Source: Atopsyche davidsoni
Taxonomy: Eukaryota > Arthropoda > Insecta > Trichoptera > Hydrobiosidae
Length of the DNA: 64,000 bases
Direction of reading: 5' to 3'
NCBI GenBank assembly: GCA_022113835.1
Contig: JAILWY010000011.1
Location: 5,766,001-5,830,000, forward strand
Shown: one piece after another, positions 1-10,215 of the stretch
Numbering within the stretch: position 1 is the first letter of the stretch
Layout of the letters: every line of letters begins with the position of its first letter
The notes under the pieces: model-generated
Told to the model about the DNA's origin: nothing
Databases searched by the model: none
The model's input: the letters and a program-made list of their open reading frames with translations, nothing else
Translations under genes and position numbers: made by a program

Positions 1-1524
1 GGCTCCGGGGGGGCTTAGTTTTAATTTTTCCTCTGTGTCTCCTCCCAAAAATATTACGCACAGTTCGACCAATTCGCGGTAGTCATCTCTTACATAACCT
101 TTGTCTAATTCTGCCTTATAAAATATTAACAAAGCTTGAATGTCTGTCTCGGCAACACGTTGTTTTACGAAATTAAGAGATGGTTCAATGTTACTAGCGT
201 CGATGTTTTTCCAATTTTCTCTGAACTTTTTAAACATTGGAATATCTGGGCTACTAGTAATTTGCTTAATTTTGCTTTCAAAGACAGCTTTTAGGACCAA
301 TTCATAAACATGATGACGACAGGCGAAAAGCAGCAATTCTCTTCCTAAAGTTTGCTCCAAAATAGCACAAGCTCCATTAATATGGCCAGTATTGGAAGCT
401 GTTGTGTCGCAGCACATTATTTGTACTTTATCGTGAAGGTTCCAGTCAAAGAGAGCTGTTGAGACAGCCTTAGCTAGATGTTTTCCAGAAGAATGTTCTA
501 GTTTCGGCACTGCAAGAAGCTGTTCCTTATCGTCAAACGAAGCAATAACGTTCTTAAACGTAAATAATAAGCGTTCTTCTTTAGAACTTCGTACATCCAA
601 CCCGGGTAATAGTTTTCCATCCCAATGGACTGTGACTACGTCGGGTACATTGTTTTGGAAGTCAGATTTTATTGCTTCTGCCCTTGATTTTCTAGTTTCA
701 GTACGAATTCGCTGAATCGAGGATTTGTTAATAGGGAAATCATCGCTGCTCAGACCAAGCGCTTCTACCACCGCATTAAGAATGTAAACGGAGTCTCTAA
801 TACTTAGCTGGCATCGATCTAAAGCTGCAACTAGTTTAGGTGTTACAAGATTCTTTCTACCTCTTTTTGAACTTTGTTCATGGCAGGGAACGTCCAGCAA
901 GCTGAGTTCAGAATTCAAGATCTGTTCTTCGTCTAAATCTTCTAGCCTTTCTAAGTAATTTGTGGTGGAAGTAGATGCAACAGCTAGTGATTCTCTTTGT
1001 CTTACAACCCTTTCCTTTTCTTCCAATCGTCGTTGTCTAGATCTATCTTCTTTTTCCGCCAATTTTTTATCAACACCACCTAAGCATCCCGGTCGACCTG
1101 GTTCTCTCTGTTTTATTAAAAATAATTTATCTTCCTCTATTTTCATTCTCTCAAAAGCATCAGCATGTGCAATATCAAACAAATTATTAAGATCAATTTT
1201 GAAATTGTTCTCACGTCTCTTGAACGTAACCTGAGTTTTCTTACAATTTTTTTGCAATTCCCTCCAAACATGATATAAATCAACAAGTTTCTTCACGCAG
1301 TTAGAAAATCCCCTTGTTGGAATTCTTGCTTTTTCCCAATATATGATGCACTCCCTAATCACAAGATTTGCACTTTCACTAACAGTCAGTTTAATCTCAC
1401 GAATATTGTAAAATAAGACTGAGAGAACTTGTCGATTAGATGGTAATTTTGCACCATTTATTTGATATCTAGGCAAACCAATAAGGAAAATATTTTGTTT
1501 ATCACTCCGTAATTCCACCGACAT
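1..1524 (-). CDS. Uncharacterised arthropod multicopy protein, DDE/RNase H-like, C-terminus cut by window edge
   Basis: I read an uninterrupted 508-codon frame on the minus strand. ATG is at 1524-1522 and an in-frame TAG lies four codons upstream at 1536-1534, so the start is well fixed. It reads off the left edge without a stop. Residues about 20-110 form a compact N-terminal region, including YWEKARIPTRGFSNC and VDLYHVWRELQKN. Residues about 145-185 are strongly charged and probably coiled coil. The C-terminal half has VTVHWDGK (Asp302), then CCDTTASNTGHINGAC (Asp373), then FACRHHVYE (Cys402, His405). This order (Asp, Asp, Cys-x-x-His) resembles the DDE fold of the hAT, P and Kolobok group, whose last acidic residue would lie beyond the edge. 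Similar proteins are, to my knowledge, repeated and unnamed in arthropod genomes. The absence of introns fits a transposon or a domesticated copy. Transposase function is inferred. An alternative is a host gene family derived from such an element. Confidence 0.85.
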   Translation of the reverse strand, partial: MSVELRSDKQNIFLIGLPRYQINGAKLPSNRQVLSVLFYNIREIKLTVSESANLVIRECIIYWEKARIPTRGFSNCVKKLVDLYHVWRELQKNCKKTQVTFKRRENNFKIDLNNLFDIAHADAFERMKIEEDKLFLIKQREPGRPGCLGGVDKKLAEKEDRSRQRRLEEKERVVRQRESLAVASTSTTNYLERLEDLDEEQILNSELSLLDVPCHEQSSKRGRKNLVTPKLVAALDRCQLSIRDSVYILNAVVEALGLSSDDFPINKSSIQRIRTETRKSRAEAIKSDFQNNVPDVVTVHWDGKLLPGLDVRSSKEERLLFTFKNVIASFDDKEQLLAVPKLEHSSGKHLAKAVSTALFDWNLHDKVQIMCCDTTASNTGHINGACAILEQTLGRELLLFACRHHVYELVLKAVFESKIKQITSSPDIPMFKKFRENWKNIDASNIEPSLNFVKQRVAETDIQALLIFYKAELDKGYVRDDYRELVELCVIFLGGDTEEKLKLSPPGA

Positions 1525-1773
1525 GTTAACGCACTAAACAATGGAGCACTACTAATCTCAAAAATCACGTATGAAATGACAAATAAAACATGCAGTTACA
1601 AGTCACAGCGCAGTACTTACGCAACTTGTATGGACAAGTTAAAATCGCAAGTCGGCACGGGTTACCGTTTATAAATCGAACTAATATTTTTTTCTAGACA
1701 ATATAGGGTTATTACTAAACTTTTAAGAAGGTACGCGTAAAAAAATATTGAACTTGAATTTTAAGGGACACCC
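1525..1773 (-). mobile_element. Leader and possible terminal end of the unit carrying the 1-1524 gene
   Basis: This stretch precedes the start codon on the minus strand. It contains a donor-like GTAAGTAC near 1613-1620 (minus), so a small leader intron is possible. The outward end reads GGGTGTCCCTTAAAATTC on the minus strand and stops at 1773, beside a TA-rich run. GGGTGTCCC is a plausible transposon terminus, but the matching end would lie left of the window and no target duplication can be tested here. Confidence 0.35.
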
Positions 1774-2675
1774 TAATATATATATATAAATATTAATTTA
1801 GTAACATAATATTTATACGATTGCGTATAGCAGAAAGCTTTTACGGTGAAATTTATGTATGCCTAATAATTGTTTGCGACTATCTCATACATTTCTGTAC
1901 TATCTTGTTTAAGGTAAGTTTGACATGTATCAAGTATAATTTTTTTTACAAATTAAAGCAAGTATTCACAACGTATAAAATAAATTATATCTTTACAGCT
2001 TGAAACCGGTTTGTTAATTAATACTTTTAATAAGCCTGAAACCTTGGTGGTTACTATTATGACTTTTGTAGTACTTGAGATTTTTAATTGAGTGTATTAA
2101 ACTACCATCCCTAATAATTGTTTTCTTTTTTTGCAGGTGAGACATCATTCGTCATCGTATTTCAGCGACTTTGGTTGGTATGCACTCTTACAATTTATTA
2201 TATTAATTTTAAATTACTTCTTACATAAATTTAACTAACAGAAAAAATGTATTCATTAAGGAATGTAGTACATTTTTACTTGTGTGTGAATTTACGTGGT
2301 TATCTTGAAACTTGTTGAAAAATATTTTTTTAAAAATTAAAGCATCGCGAAAAAGAGATGTTGTATTAAAAAATATGTTAAATTAATTTAAAAAATCAGT
2401 ATAAAATTTGTGTTGTTACATTCAAATAAATCGAAAAACAAAATTTATTTGTGCTACTAAGAGAAATTCACATTTGTTTAAATCGAAAAAGTAGAATAAT
2501 TTTTTTTTAAATTTCTGCGTGCAATATAAATAAAATTGTGCATCTGATTATAAAACACGCTTTTATGCATATATATTTAAAAAAAAAACTCTATGCATAG
2601 TATTTCCTAACGAAAAACTAAACGCAAAAGAAAATCTCGTACAAAAATTGGCAGAAGACCAATTTTCGGAGAGAT
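1774..2675. other. AT-rich spacer with one weak exon candidate
   Basis: Low-complexity AT-rich DNA. The only feature is a strong acceptor-like pyrimidine tract ending in TTTTTTTGCAG at 2136, followed by 41 bases and a GTATGC donor-like site at 2178. Those 41 bases stay open in the frame reading HHSSSYFSDFG. A microexon is possible but nothing else supports it. Confidence 0.2.
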
Positions 2676-2990
2676 GAATCTTTAGCATGCTGCTAGAGGA
2701 AAAATCCTCTCTTGCACGTGCAATTTCCTTTGATCCCCACGTGGCGGCAACCTTTTCGGCTCTAATTTTCCAAGATGGCCGCCGCCGGGTCAGGAATAAA
2801 ACACCTTCCGGTAAATTGTCTTTGACTGGGTAGTTTTTCCGGCAGCTAATCCGATTGTCCGGCCCGGCACAGGCTTCGATGTCGGTATTGGAGCCTTTAC
2901 AGGAAATTTATTTCGCACTTTTCTCCTTCAATTGGATTAATCACGCAGAGCCTGAAACCAGCACACGAGGTAGAAACGAAGCTTATTTAT
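2676..2990. promoter_or_regulatory. GC-rich island with two CACGTG E-boxes and a YY1/Pho-like site
   Basis: The island contains two perfect CACGTG boxes at 2715-2720 and 2738-2743. The first lies in the 12-bp palindrome TTGCACGTGCAA. CAAGATGGCCGCCGCC at 2771-2786 matches the YY1/Pleiohomeotic core GCCAT on the minus strand. GGATTAATCACGC near 2934 offers homeodomain sites. No open frame of interest. A regulatory role is inferred from composition and motif density against AT-rich flanks. Confidence 0.4.
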
Positions 2991-4010
2991 AAGTCGCAGG
3001 GACAACATTGAGCGTTTGAGAATTAACTCCACTAAACTATCATTTATTGTGCTTTATTTTATCTACAGTGAACTTTGCTAATTGCGCATTAATATCAAAT
3101 GTGATTAGTCGAGAGTTATTAGATTTATGAAAGCAATTTTGTAGAGGGTACATTTGCCTTTAGAGGCTTAGAATTGGTTCAAAATATTATTTTTCATTTT
3201 AAGGATTGATAGATAAATGTTTATTCCACAAATAATAAAATGCTAATAATATTTTTTTTAAATATTCACACACCACTGTGTGTGCTCTGCAAAGCTTTTT
3301 TTTGTTTCTTAAAAGCTTTCTGCACAGCATTGTGTCAATTCATTTTTTTTATCGAGCTTTGAGTATTGACGATGTATGTACCCAATATATGGATATTATT
3401 TATATTAATAATTCTACTGTAATAATCACATTTAAGCCATTTTGTATAAACTACATATTTTCAATTTTCAAAAACCTTAATCAACTTATTTAAATATTTT
3501 AAGGGTTGAATTGAGTACACATTTAATATTTAATCTAATTTTATCTTTTTTTAAAGTAAATTTTAATAACAAATGGTTTATGTGGGGAAAAAAAAGGAAG
3601 TTTACATAATTTTATAAAGTAACTTCAACTACATTTAACGTCTTAATATCTGGATAAAAAATAAAATACCTTATTTTTATTATGTATATATTTTTTTACA
3701 AATATTTTAAAAACAGTAAAAAGGCCATAATTTCGTACAAGATAAAATTCTTAGTACCATAACTGTGTTGTTTTAAGTCTTGAAATAAAAGTGATGTTTA
3801 TATAAATACTATTTGATTTTAATTAAATATTTCATGTGTGTTTTGAATTCAATATATTATATTCATAAATATTTTGACATATTTATAAAACACAACTGAT
3901 TATGCTACACATTTTCATCAATGCGAAGGTTTTTTTATAGAGTTTGAGCATAGAGTTAATTTAACTGAATAATAATTACATCAATGCCATAGTTATGACA
4001 ACAATTATTA
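2991..4010. other. AT-rich spacer, nothing recognised
   Basis: No gene, RNA or repeat signature was recognised. The 71-codon frame at 3278-3493 is phenylalanine- and isoleucine-rich, as expected from AT-rich DNA. Confidence 0.6.
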
Positions 4011-4425
4011 TAATATTTTTGAGTAAAATACTTGAGTGATTTTCCACATGTTCGTTTTTATTTATGACCGGTTTCGCCAACCTTTCACGTTGACATTATC
4101 AAACAGAGTGAGATTTTATATAATAATAAGCAATTAGGTAAACAATTGTTAGAGGGAGAGGTTGTTGGAAAGAGAGAGAGTGATTTTCAGGTGGTAAGGG
4201 CTAATGTGATCTCACTCTTTGATAATACCAACGTGAAAGGTTGGCGAAACCGGTCACAAATAAAAACGAACATGTGGAAAATAGTATTTTATATCAATTT
4301 ACGGATTGGTCAATCAGATGAGAGTTTCTTTAAGTCATCTTCTATATATGAACTAATGTGCCTAATCATATTAGTAATAATAGTATTTTACTCAAAAATA
4401 TTAAAATGGAATTCCACCAAGTACC
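4011..4425. mobile_element. Foldback element with long inverted arms
   Basis: Arms at 4039-4114 and 4209-4282 are reverse complements with only a few differences, around a 94-bp centre. The left arm extends out to about 4011. The right arm is broken by a SINE insertion and resumes at 4391. The outer right end carries GGAATTCCACCAAGTAC, a signature that recurs at 13363, 45631, 51167, 51405 and 51848. Each arm contains CGAAACCGGTC preceded by TTGATAAT and a short stem, loosely like a hammerhead core but with a changed GATGA box. Confidence 0.8.
4292..4379 (+). mobile_element. Shortened SINE insertion with 11-bp target duplication
   Basis: The insert lies in the right arm of the foldback element. 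It is flanked by perfect direct repeats ATAGTATTTTA at 4281-4291 and 4380-4390. It joins a SINE head (GGATTGGTCAATCAGATG) directly to the SINE tail (AGAGTTTCTTTAAGTCATC and onward) and lacks the tRNA-like middle found in the complete copy at 53871-54078. Confidence 0.75.
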
Positions 4426-5029
4426 CTCTGTCAAATATATTGAATTTCTTAACAATTATTATAAAAATTTTACCGGGTATCGAAGTTAAAATATAAATAT
4501 AAAAGTATGAATCTAATAATAAAATAATAGTAAAGAATCAAAAGATCATATTTTTTAGATTTACGTTCATTTGTATCAACAGGAATACAAATATATATAA
4601 AACTGTGCCTGTTCGCAAAACGCTCCAGTACGAGCGTTACACAATACAACAGAGCACTCCCTCGGAAGGCAGATACCCCTGGGGTCAAGGACCCTTACTC
4701 GGTTCGTTCCAAAGGCAATCTTTGACGTACAGACCTTAGCCGAGGCGCAAACCTGCTCTGCACGGCGCTATCTACAGATCCGCACACTGGGTGCTGAGCA
4801 CACCGACACGTGTCGCGGGCTACATGTGTGCGATCGCATCGCCTCCCTGGCGAAAAATGCGACTCTAGAACATCACTTCAATATAATTAATAGCAATACG
4901 TTTAGTAACAGAAATAAATTATTAAAAAAGTTTTTAAAAAATTTAAATTTTCAGTGAAAATCATTATTTTTGCCAAACTTGAAAAGCTTTCAAAAAAAGT
5001 TTTTTTACGTGGTAATTGCATAAGATGGA
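4426..5029. promoter_or_regulatory. AT-rich spacer with GC-rich island at about 4605-4870
   Basis: The first 170 bases are AT-rich. From 4605 to 4870 the sequence becomes mixed and CpG-rich, including CGACACGTGTCGCGGG (an 11-bp palindrome around CACGTG near 4806) and several ACGTAC-like words. No conserved protein was recognised in any frame. Regulatory meaning is inferred only. Confidence 0.3.
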
Positions 5030-5160
5030 ACAAGTCGCACAGCCGCGTTTGTCTGTGATTCTGTATACCAAAACGCTTGCCCATCTGCCTCGTTTTCTTC
5101 TTCACCGTGTGTTTTTCTTATCAGAGGAGCTTGGTGACCGTTTTACTGAATTGTACTCTT
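5030..5160 (-). mobile_element. Weak relic of a LINE 3' tail
   Basis: On the minus strand the words GGTCACCAAGCTCCTCTGA and GTGAAGAAGAAAACGAGG match the tail copies at 24425-24560 and 29740-29890. The upstream reverse-transcriptase codons are no longer readable. Confidence 0.45.
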
Positions 5161-5339
5161 GAATTGTACAAAAAACATATTTTTACCTTTTTACGACAAT
5201 TATGCTATTCGTTGAATACTTTGAAAGATCAATACAACAAAAAAAACCAGCAGTAAACGAATAAATTAGAATCAATTGATTATTTTTTTTAAAACAAAAC
5301 ACAAAAGAGTAGAAAAACATGTTGGAAATTCCTTTAAAC

Positions 5340-5715
5340 CAGCCACGCCATTAATCGAATACTTCGAAGCGCGTTTCCCCGACCGCAACACGGGAGGGAG
5401 CAAACTTCGGTGACCCATTTCTGTAAGCGAGAGCGGGGGAGGGAGGGTATTGAAAATTCTGTCCGCACAGCTATGTTCGATCTATTCCACGAATGGGGGA
5501 TGGAGACCGGGGGAGGCTGAGGGGGGGGGGCGGGGGCGGCGGGCAGGTCGGGGGTGTGGGAAAGTTCCCAGGGAATGCGGGGAGCGTGGGAAGAAGCAGA
5601 TATATTGGACGGCCGATAGAACGAGCTACTACGGGACGTATATGGTTCTCACACGTACACGCCGGGAGTGGGCGGGTGTGTGCGAGGCTGTGTACGTTAG
5701 GGGTGGCTTTTTTTT
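5340..5715 (+). promoter_or_regulatory. G-rich island with G-quadruplex-forming tract
   Basis: The island has many G runs on the plus strand between about 5493 and 5575, including one run of ten or more at 5520. The overlapping 143- and 131-codon frames (5450-5881 and 5493-5888) are glycine/arginine-rich, then phenylalanine-rich, and follow local base composition rather than a protein. TTCGAA and ATTAATCGAATAC occur at the left side. Confidence 0.4.
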
Positions 5716-6849
5716 ATTGGGTCGTATTGAAAGTTGGCTTGATGGAATATTTTGTTTTTTTACTGTGCGGAATTGGAGTTTTTTTTTTTTTTTTTTTTTT
5801 TTCGTTTGTCGATGTGACGATGATTTTATTGTTTTTGTTTTTGAATTCTTTGTATATTTGGTGTCTTTTTTTTGTATTTAAAATATAGACTTTAAATACA
5901 GTAAAACATTTTTTTTTCGATATCAATTATATAACGCATTCATTTTTTCAAATGTATTAATAAAAAAACCATTGTAACTTCTAATAGACTTATGAATTTA
6001 AAACGTGGATACTAAAAAGTTTTTTTTTTCTCTAACCATACGTATGATTGTTTTACAACAAAAAACACACAATTTTATCACTATTCATCGACTTAGAAAT
6101 AAAGAACAATATTTCTGTTTGGTTTGGATATTTATTATTGTGTACATACATTCTTTCCAAAAAAATTAGCAGCTGATCTCACAAGTCAAATGGTACTTTT
6201 GCAATATACTTCGCCGTGGTAAAGTAGTTACCATACTTGCTTGCCAAACATAGGGATCTGAATCCTAATGAGGTAAAACAATTCTTTTTTATTCTGTTTT
6301 GATAATTAGTTATCTCCAGGCTCAACAAAAAAAAACTGATTTGAAGCAGATTGCTTTAAGCTTTTCTTGGATATAACAAAGAAAATTCAAAAGACGTACC
6401 AAATCAAACACACACGCTATTGTTTCTGGATTCTTTCAGCTGCTTGCGTGCAGAAAAAATTAATAATAAACTCTTCACTAAGATTGTTTGAGCTTAAATG
6501 TCTCTTGTTCGTGGGACAGATATTTAAAGTACGCACACGTAATGCTAAGTGATGATTAGTATCATCATAATTCACGTTGTCAATTTCGATTACTGAATGT
6601 ATCGATAAAAAATGTTTTTTTCGATTTATAATCATTAAATAGATATATTTTGTCTTGTAAGTCTATATTAATATTAGTGATTATAAAAGTATGGTTCGTA
6701 GTTTTTGGTAGGCGTTTAAAATCACTTAACAATTTTCTGAAGATGATAGGTTCATCTTCAGCACCGGGTTCAAAACGTTTTAAAAAATCATATTATATCG
6801 CAACATAACATCCAAAAATATATTATATATGAATATAAAATAAAGCATA
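5716..6849. other. AT-rich spacer with SINE-like patch and a small hairpin
   Basis: Long T runs lie at 5778-5803. At about 6210-6270, GTGGTAAAGTAGTTACC and GGGATCTGAATCC resemble A and B boxes of a tRNA-derived SINE on the plus strand. At 6732-6757, CTGAAGATGA and TCATCTTCAG form a perfect hairpin. Nothing else was recognised. Confidence 0.35.
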
Positions 6850-7135
6850 GATACAATTGACCAGCGGATCCATAACGTATCACACGTCACACGGGAGAAA
6901 CTTGTGGGGAAACCGGGCCGATACGCGCGCATGCTCTCCACCACCACACACGAGCGTACTCTCACCCCCTACCCTCACCCACTACCCTCACCCCCTACCC
7001 TCCGGTGGCACCCCCTCCCCCCAGCGTGGGAAAATGAAGAAGGCCGTGAGAAGTGATCGCTCCCTGCCCGGCGTCGGAACCGATCGCGCGCCGTACTACG
7101 TACCCGAAACTCGCACAGGGACACGTGTGGCGTCC
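6850..7135. promoter_or_regulatory. CpG-rich island with C-rich minisatellite
   Basis: At 6959-7000 the unit CTCACCCCCTACC repeats about three times, followed by further C runs to 7022. The minus strand is thus rich in GGG runs able to form a quadruplex. The right half (7050-7130) is CpG-rich and has TACTACGTAC. The 115-codon frame through it is proline-rich and compositional. Confidence 0.4.
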
Positions 7136-8589
7136 TTTATTACTTGTGAATTTCAGTTATCTCATTACGTGTGTAAGCTGCTTAAAGTGTTTTTTTACTT
7201 GTAGAAATATTAATTTAATTTAATTATATAATATTTAAATATATATGCGTAAGCTGTTTAGCGGCGCGTAGCTTGGAATATCGATTGAAAAATACGCTTG
7301 ATGATAATTTAACACTTCCATTCGATCTGGTTGAAGAGACGACTTCGTATAACACGATAAGTATGGGTGTATAAATAATTTTAAATGCGGTATAATTTTC
7401 AGACAGAAATGCATCTCATCAAATATTGAATGCAGATTTACGTTCAGCCAGGAGCGGCGCGGACCGCGTCAGGAGCACGCCATAAGCGAAGACTTATCTG
7501 AACAGTAAACATAAATAAACAAGCATTGAACCTACTGAAGCCAGCTGTGTAGGCAGGCAAGTGTTTATATAACATTAAAATACTCCATGAAAATTTAATA
7601 GTGCAATTTTAAGATAACAATGGGTTTTAAATCATAGCGAGCAGTTCAAATCATTGAATAATAATATTGCTTATTAAACTACGTATTTTAGGTATAACAT
7701 AACCGTAAATGTATTTATCGTATATTAACTTAAAATTTAATTTATTGTATCGATATTTTGTTGTATGATTTTTAGGACAGTGGTTAAAACAATGGACTAC
7801 TATCCGTCACGAAGAAAATCAACATTAGTATGTTGCATGTATATTTTTTTATTGTGTACTTGGAAAAAAATATTTGTAAAGGAAATATTTAGGTAAAATA
7901 TCTTGGATTGAGAATCATATAATATTTCTTTTATTATATAAAACATAGAGTAGCGATTACATCAAAATTACTGAATTAATTTACTAACGAGGACCATCAA
8001 AGACCAATAAACGTGCATTTGAATAGGTCAAATGAAATTTTATTTAAGCCTTCATCAGTTATATACATTGAAAGTAAAAGAATATTTTTTTTAACAGTAT
8101 AAGTATAAAATAAAATATTTTAATAATGACATACATGTAAATTTGCAACTGCTCACCGGGAATTGCAGGCTTAAGCGCGTTTTAAATATTATTTAATTTT
8201 GTAAAATTAATTAACTGTCTTTTTCTTTCTTTACGTATAACAAAGCAAATGCAGGACTAAATCATTAATATATTTAATCACTTGCTTGCCTATCGACCTA
8301 AATACTTATTTAAAGTATAGTTTTTTTCTTCGACTATTTATTTAGATTATCTGAATTTGGACATATAAAAAACTACACCTGAAGAATCCAGGAGAGTACA
8401 CACAAATAAAAATTCACGAAGACTTTGCTAGTAAGTACTTAAACCGGCCCATCCTTTATGAGGTCAGCACTTCGGTTAAGCACTTCAGCGTGGGAAAATT
8501 ATTATTATCCATTTCCGAAACTAGTATATTGAAAATATAGAAAATTAGCCTTGAACTCTCTTTTATTTTATTATAATATATTTTCGCCG
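7136..8589. other. AT-rich spacer, small CpG patch at 7440-7485
   Basis: Mostly AT-rich. The short patch AGGAGCGGCGCGGACCGCG near 7450 is the only GC-rich stretch. No gene or known repeat recognised. Confidence 0.5.
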
Positions 8590-8765
8590 GCATCCGTGTC
8601 GATCAATTCCCAGCAACCACGCCCAGCGGGACCTCCTCCCCGCCTCAGGGTATTGGAACCGGAAATTCGCTCTCCCACCCTCCCCCGACCCCCTCTGATT
8701 CCAGGAATCCCGGGTAAAAATTACACCCCCCGAAGTGAGGCTTATAGGCCAATATTGGTTATACG
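8590..8765. promoter_or_regulatory. C-rich/GC-rich island
   Basis: Short island with C-rich plus strand (CCCACCCTCCCCCGACCCCC near 8675). The overlapping frames on the two strands (77 and 75 codons) mirror each other and show no known domain. Confidence 0.25.
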
Positions 8766-10055
8766 TATTAATTCTTACAACTGATATCAAAAGCTATTGA
8801 AATAATTATTTACGTTGTAATAAACTTCAGCATTGTCAAGGTGTTGTATTTATTTTTTTGTTAATTGGTTCGCATTATACATAAATAATAAAAAAATTAT
8901 TTGAGTTAAGCATTTTATTTTTCAATTCTATAAACCAAATTCTGAAATAAAACCTTTCTGACGTTAATCATTGATCGAGAGGTCGTCGGTTCAACCCTAG
9001 CCTTTAGAGTTGAATTTCAAATTGATGTTATTGGTATCACGTCTGTTTCAGTTTGGTCGAAAATACGCATATGACAACACAGATTATTTTTAAATTAAAA
9101 AAAATATGCACTTTTGCTATTTTTGTAAAAAAAAAATTTAGAAATATATAATTACACAATGACGTGAGAATTGATGGTTCTTAAAGAAAAAGCAGGCAGG
9201 TAAGAAGTATGAAGCACTCAAAGACCGTGTATGAGTATGTATGTACCTCTATCGAATGATTCTTCACTAAAGATAGTTTAAAAATATATAGCAGCTTCTT
9301 AAACTGCTTCTGCTTTGTTGTCCCACCACTAGTGGGGCTAGTCGGGGAGTCGGGGGGTATCTCGCCGATGTATCCTCTTAGGCGTAAACTCCACCATTAC
9401 AGTGATAAATAAAGGTCTAATGAAAGTACATACCTTTGATAATGGCCATATTATTGCGTGATGGATCTGATTATATTGTGCTCGTGTGAGAAATATATGT
9501 CCAGCTTTGAACGCAACTGTGGAATTCAAATGTAAATAATAAGAGATGTTCCAAAATATAATTAACAACGAATTGTTCACACCGCACTAATTTATTCGTT
9601 AACATTATTAGATTTTGTATGTATTATTGCGTTGTGCTTTATATTTCTGTAATAATACATGCTATCAAATTACAAATATAATAATTTGGTCGCGTAAGAA
9701 TGAAAATCGTACATCGTGATCTATGATGACATTTTATGCAATACCGGCGTGCCACGGGAATTGGGCCTTTTATGGCAGCGATGTTGTCAAAGTACTCGGC
9801 ATTGCACCGATTCACATTTGCAGCCAACATTATTGCGTTTAAAAATACCTTTCACTTAGCACAACACTATTCATAATTAATTTTTTAAAAATTCTTTTGG
9901 GAGTGCAAGCAAGAAAAACGATTTAAAAAATATCAGTTTTAGGTCATTTTCCGCAATCCAGCTGATTTACTGTAATTCTATATATTTTTCACAGTTTTTT
10001 CATTTGGATAAAATACAACATTAATGCATGTATTACATTGTATAGATACATATTC
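8766..10055. other. AT-rich spacer with tRNA-like B-box remnant
   Basis: GTCGTCGGTTCAACCCTAG at 8982-9000 resembles a tRNA B box and may be a worn SINE. A mixed-composition patch lies at 9330-9390 (CCACTAGTGG palindrome). Another at 9700-9840 is slightly GC-rich. No gene recognised. Confidence 0.4.
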
Positions 10056-10215
10056 ATATGGATGGCCACATATGTCAATGGGGGTGGCTGGCGACCCTCG
10101 CCTCTCGGCGGCGATCGATAGGGGCGGCTATCGCCTGGCAGGGAGGGGCGATCGGCTTTAGATATCCTCTCTGGTCACAAGCCAACCAGCCGAACAATGT
10201 CGCAATGGAGACAAA
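10056..10215. promoter_or_regulatory. GC-rich island
   Basis: Contains CACATATGTC, GGCGGCGATCGATAGG and GGTCACAAGCC within 160 bp, flanked by AT-rich DNA. Composition and motif clustering suggest a regulatory element; no coding potential. Confidence 0.3.

Noticed and set aside
4011..4282. Active hammerhead in the 4011 foldback arms
   Set aside because: The GATGA box reads GATAA in all copies seen, altering a residue needed for catalysis. Only resemblance is claimed.
5450..5888. 143- and 131-codon frames in the G-rich island
   Set aside because: Two phases are open at once over a G-rich then T-rich stretch, giving Gly/Arg then Phe runs. Not protein-like.
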